From assembly GCA_002408345.1 (NCBI GenBank), contig DHRX01000062.1, forward strand, positions 4,514-26,760: a DNA stretch of 22,247 bases, given 5' to 3'. The position numbers and the translations under genes are program-made. Source of the DNA: Firmicutes bacterium UBA5301. Its GTDB lineage: Bacteria; Bacillota; UBA5301. Of this stretch, positions 20,587 to 22,247 are shown piece after piece. Under the pieces are notes generated by a model, which searched no databases, was not told the DNA's origin, and worked only from the letters and a program-made list of their open reading frames with translations. Each line of letters opens with the position of its first letter. The stretch's first letter is position 1.

Positions 20587-22247
20587 ATGATTGCGAAGGT
20601 TGTTTTAAGGGTACCCCCAGTCCTTGATCGTGTTTATGATTATATTATTCCCGAGGATTTAAAAGTAAAAGAAGGACAACGAGTAATTGTTCCTTTTGGT
20701 AAAGAAAAGAAGGAAGGACTAGTTGTAGAATTAACTACTTCCTCAACCATTAGCGAATTAAAACAAATTAGTAAAGTTTTAGAAGATGAACCTCTTTTAA
20801 ATAATGAACTACTTGAACTAGCATCTTGGATGCACAAGCATTATCTCTCCCCGCTAGGGGCTTGTGTATATGCCATGATTCCGGCGGGTATGGACCTTGT
20901 CTGTACCCGCTTCTATTACTTAAAAAAAGAAGGCTGGGATGAATATATTCAAAAAAAAGACCCCGGTCTTTTTCTCTCTGCAGATTTAAAAACAATCTAC
21001 CAAGCTGTTCAAAGAGGAACCACTGAAGATAAGATTGGTGTAGATATCGCCAGAAGGTTAGAACGTCTTGATTTAGTTTATAGTAAAGAAGAATGGCATC
21101 AAAAAGGAGTCCGTTTGAAAACCCGCAAAGGTTATATTCAACAAGATGCTAGCAAAGCTAGCACCACTAAACAAGAGACTGTCGTAGAGGTTTTAAAGGA
21201 TGGACCATTGGCTGTAGAAGATATCTTGACTAGAACTAATATCTCAACGGCAGTATTGCATACTTTAGAGAAAAATAAAGCTATTAAACCGTTATATCTA
21301 CCTGTAAGAAGAAACCCACTTAGTACCAGAGAGATCGAGAAAACTAAGCCTTTGGTTTTAAATAGAGAGCAAGAATTAGCTCTCAATGATATACTTAAGG
21401 GTGAAGGTCCTTACCTTTTGTTTGGCATAACAGGTAGTGGAAAAACTGAAGTTTATTTGCAAGCAATTCAAAAAGCTTTACAACAAGGGAAACAAGCGCT
21501 AGTTTTAGTGCCAGAGATAGCACTTACTAGCCAGATGGTTGATCGCTTTGTTGGTCGCTTTGGAAGTCGAGTAGCCGTTCTCCACAGTGGTTTAGGTATT
21601 GGTGAGCGGTATGATGAATGGCAAAGAGTTAAAAATAATGAAGCTGATGTCGTAGTTGGTGCTAGATCAGCAGTGTTTGCACCACTAAATAAATTGGGTA
21701 TTATTATCGTAGACGAAGAGCATGAAGATAGTTATAAGCAAGATGAAAAACTCCCATATTATAATGCTTGTGAAGTAGCAGAATTTAGAGCTAAATGGCA
21801 CCAAGTCAGACTGGTTTTAGGTAGTGCTACCCCAGCTATTGAAACATACCAAAGGGCTCTCGATGGTAAAATTGGCTTGGGAAAATTAAAAAACAGGGCA
21901 ACTAATCAATCTTTACCTAAGGTTCATGTTGTGGATATGAGAGAAGAATTAAAAACAGGTAACAGAACTATATTCTCCTCAAAACTTAGAGAAGCTCTGC
22001 AAACACATTTAAGTGCAGGCAGGCAAGCTATTTTATTTCTCAATCGGCGAGGCTTTTCTAGCTTTGTTCTATGTAGGGAATGTGGTTTGGTATTAAGTTG
22101 CCCTAATTGTGATTTGGCACTAACCTATCATTTAGAAAATAATAGTCTTACTTGTCACTACTGTGATTATCAAGTAATGGCACCTTCAAAATGTCCTAGG
22201 TGCCGCTCACAATATATAAAACATTTTGGTATTGGCACAGAAAGAAT
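20587..22247 (+). CDS. priA: Primosomal protein N' (PriA helicase), 5' part
   Basis: PriA is the 3'-5' DNA helicase that restarts stalled replication forks. The gene begins at ATG 20587, two bases after the metK stop, and runs off the window end. The frame is open for 553 codons of an expected 730-800. The N-terminal fork-binding domain starts AKVVLRVPPVLDRVYDYIIP. The helicase core has Walker A GITGSGKTE (about 280-288), the ALVLVPEIALTSQM motif, DEEH (about 375-378) and the LGSATPAIETY motif. The zinc region has four Cys pairs: CREC (from Cys496), CPNC, CHYC and CPRC. No frameshift or stop was found. There is no strong ribosome site of its own, so translation probably depends on metK. Confidence 0.95.
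   Translation, partial: MIAKVVLRVPPVLDRVYDYIIPEDLKVKEGQRVIVPFGKEKKEGLVVELTTSSTISELKQISKVLEDEPLLNNELLELASWMHKHYLSPLGACVYAMIPAGMDLVCTRFYYLKKEGWDEYIQKKDPGLFLSADLKTIYQAVQRGTTEDKIGVDIARRLERLDLVYSKEEWHQKGVRLKTRKGYIQQDASKASTTKQETVVEVLKDGPLAVEDILTRTNISTAVLHTLEKNKAIKPLYLPVRRNPLSTREIEKTKPLVLNREQELALNDILKGEGPYLLFGITGSGKTEVYLQAIQKALQQGKQALVLVPEIALTSQMVDRFVGRFGSRVAVLHSGLGIGERYDEWQRVKNNEADVVVGARSAVFAPLNKLGIIIVDEEHEDSYKQDEKLPYYNACEVAEFRAKWHQVRLVLGSATPAIETYQRALDGKIGLGKLKNRATNQSLPKVHVVDMREELKTGNRTIFSSKLREALQTHLSAGRQAILFLNRRGFSSFVLCRECGLVLSCPNCDLALTYHLENNSLTCHYCDYQVMAPSKCPRCRSQYIKHFGIGTER

Noticed and set aside
21148..21162. GCTAGC-AAA-GCTAGC inverted repeat inside priA
   Set aside because: It encodes an Ala-Ser-Lys-Ala-Ser stretch in a continuous reading frame and is most simply explained by codon choice.
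1..22247. CRISPR array, insertion sequence, tRNA or rRNA gene, or prophage
   Set aside because: No regularly spaced direct repeats, transposase motifs, terminal inverted repeats, tRNA cloverleaf or TTCGA-type T-arm contexts, or phage genes were found on reading both strands.

Overview
The window looks like chromosome of an endospore-forming, probably sulfur-metabolising Firmicute of the Peptococcaceae/Desulfotomaculum kind. The reasons are a dissimilatory-looking ATP sulfurylase end, a SpoIIP sporulation enzyme, a T-box leader, a TRAP-type leader, and the Firmicute gene order yloB-yicC-remA-gmk-rpoZ-coaBC-priA. The species assignment is inference. Non-ATG starts are common: about nine of the twenty genes have their best-placed start at TTG or GTG.

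Layout. Bases 1-698: 3' end of ATP sulfurylase with a long C-terminal extension. 770-1549: spoIIP, closed by a strong terminator. 1768-3162: murC (peptidoglycan precursor ligase), whose tail overlaps a convergent gene. 3118-5856 (minus strand): a complete ABC importer of the iron-siderophore/haem/cobalamin class (binding protein, permease, ATPase) with overlapping gene ends. 5969-10283 (plus): three tightly packed genes, a SNF2-type helicase, a Cys-rich protein and a coiled-coil membrane protein. The last two are not recognised, and this is the best candidate here for an undescribed system.

10261-12925 is a regulatory hot spot. trpP (tryptophan uptake) has an extended -10 promoter and a row of regularly spaced (G/U)AG triplets over its ribosome binding site, the signature of TRAP control. 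Straight after it come a consensus promoter and a full T-box leader, probably reading UUC (Phe). This leader controls a YngI-like acyl-CoA ligase instead of the usual synthetase or amino acid gene.

13032-22247 is a long housekeeping run: a Ca2+-type P-type ATPase (yloB), the RNase-family protein YicC, an mIHF-like nucleoid protein, RemA, guanylate kinase, RNA polymerase omega, CoaBC, MetK and the start of PriA. The mihF and metK positions resemble the actinobacterial order, while yloB, yicC and remA are the Firmicute order. Arginine codon use changes from CGN to AGA at gmk. No tRNA, rRNA, CRISPR array or insertion sequence was seen.
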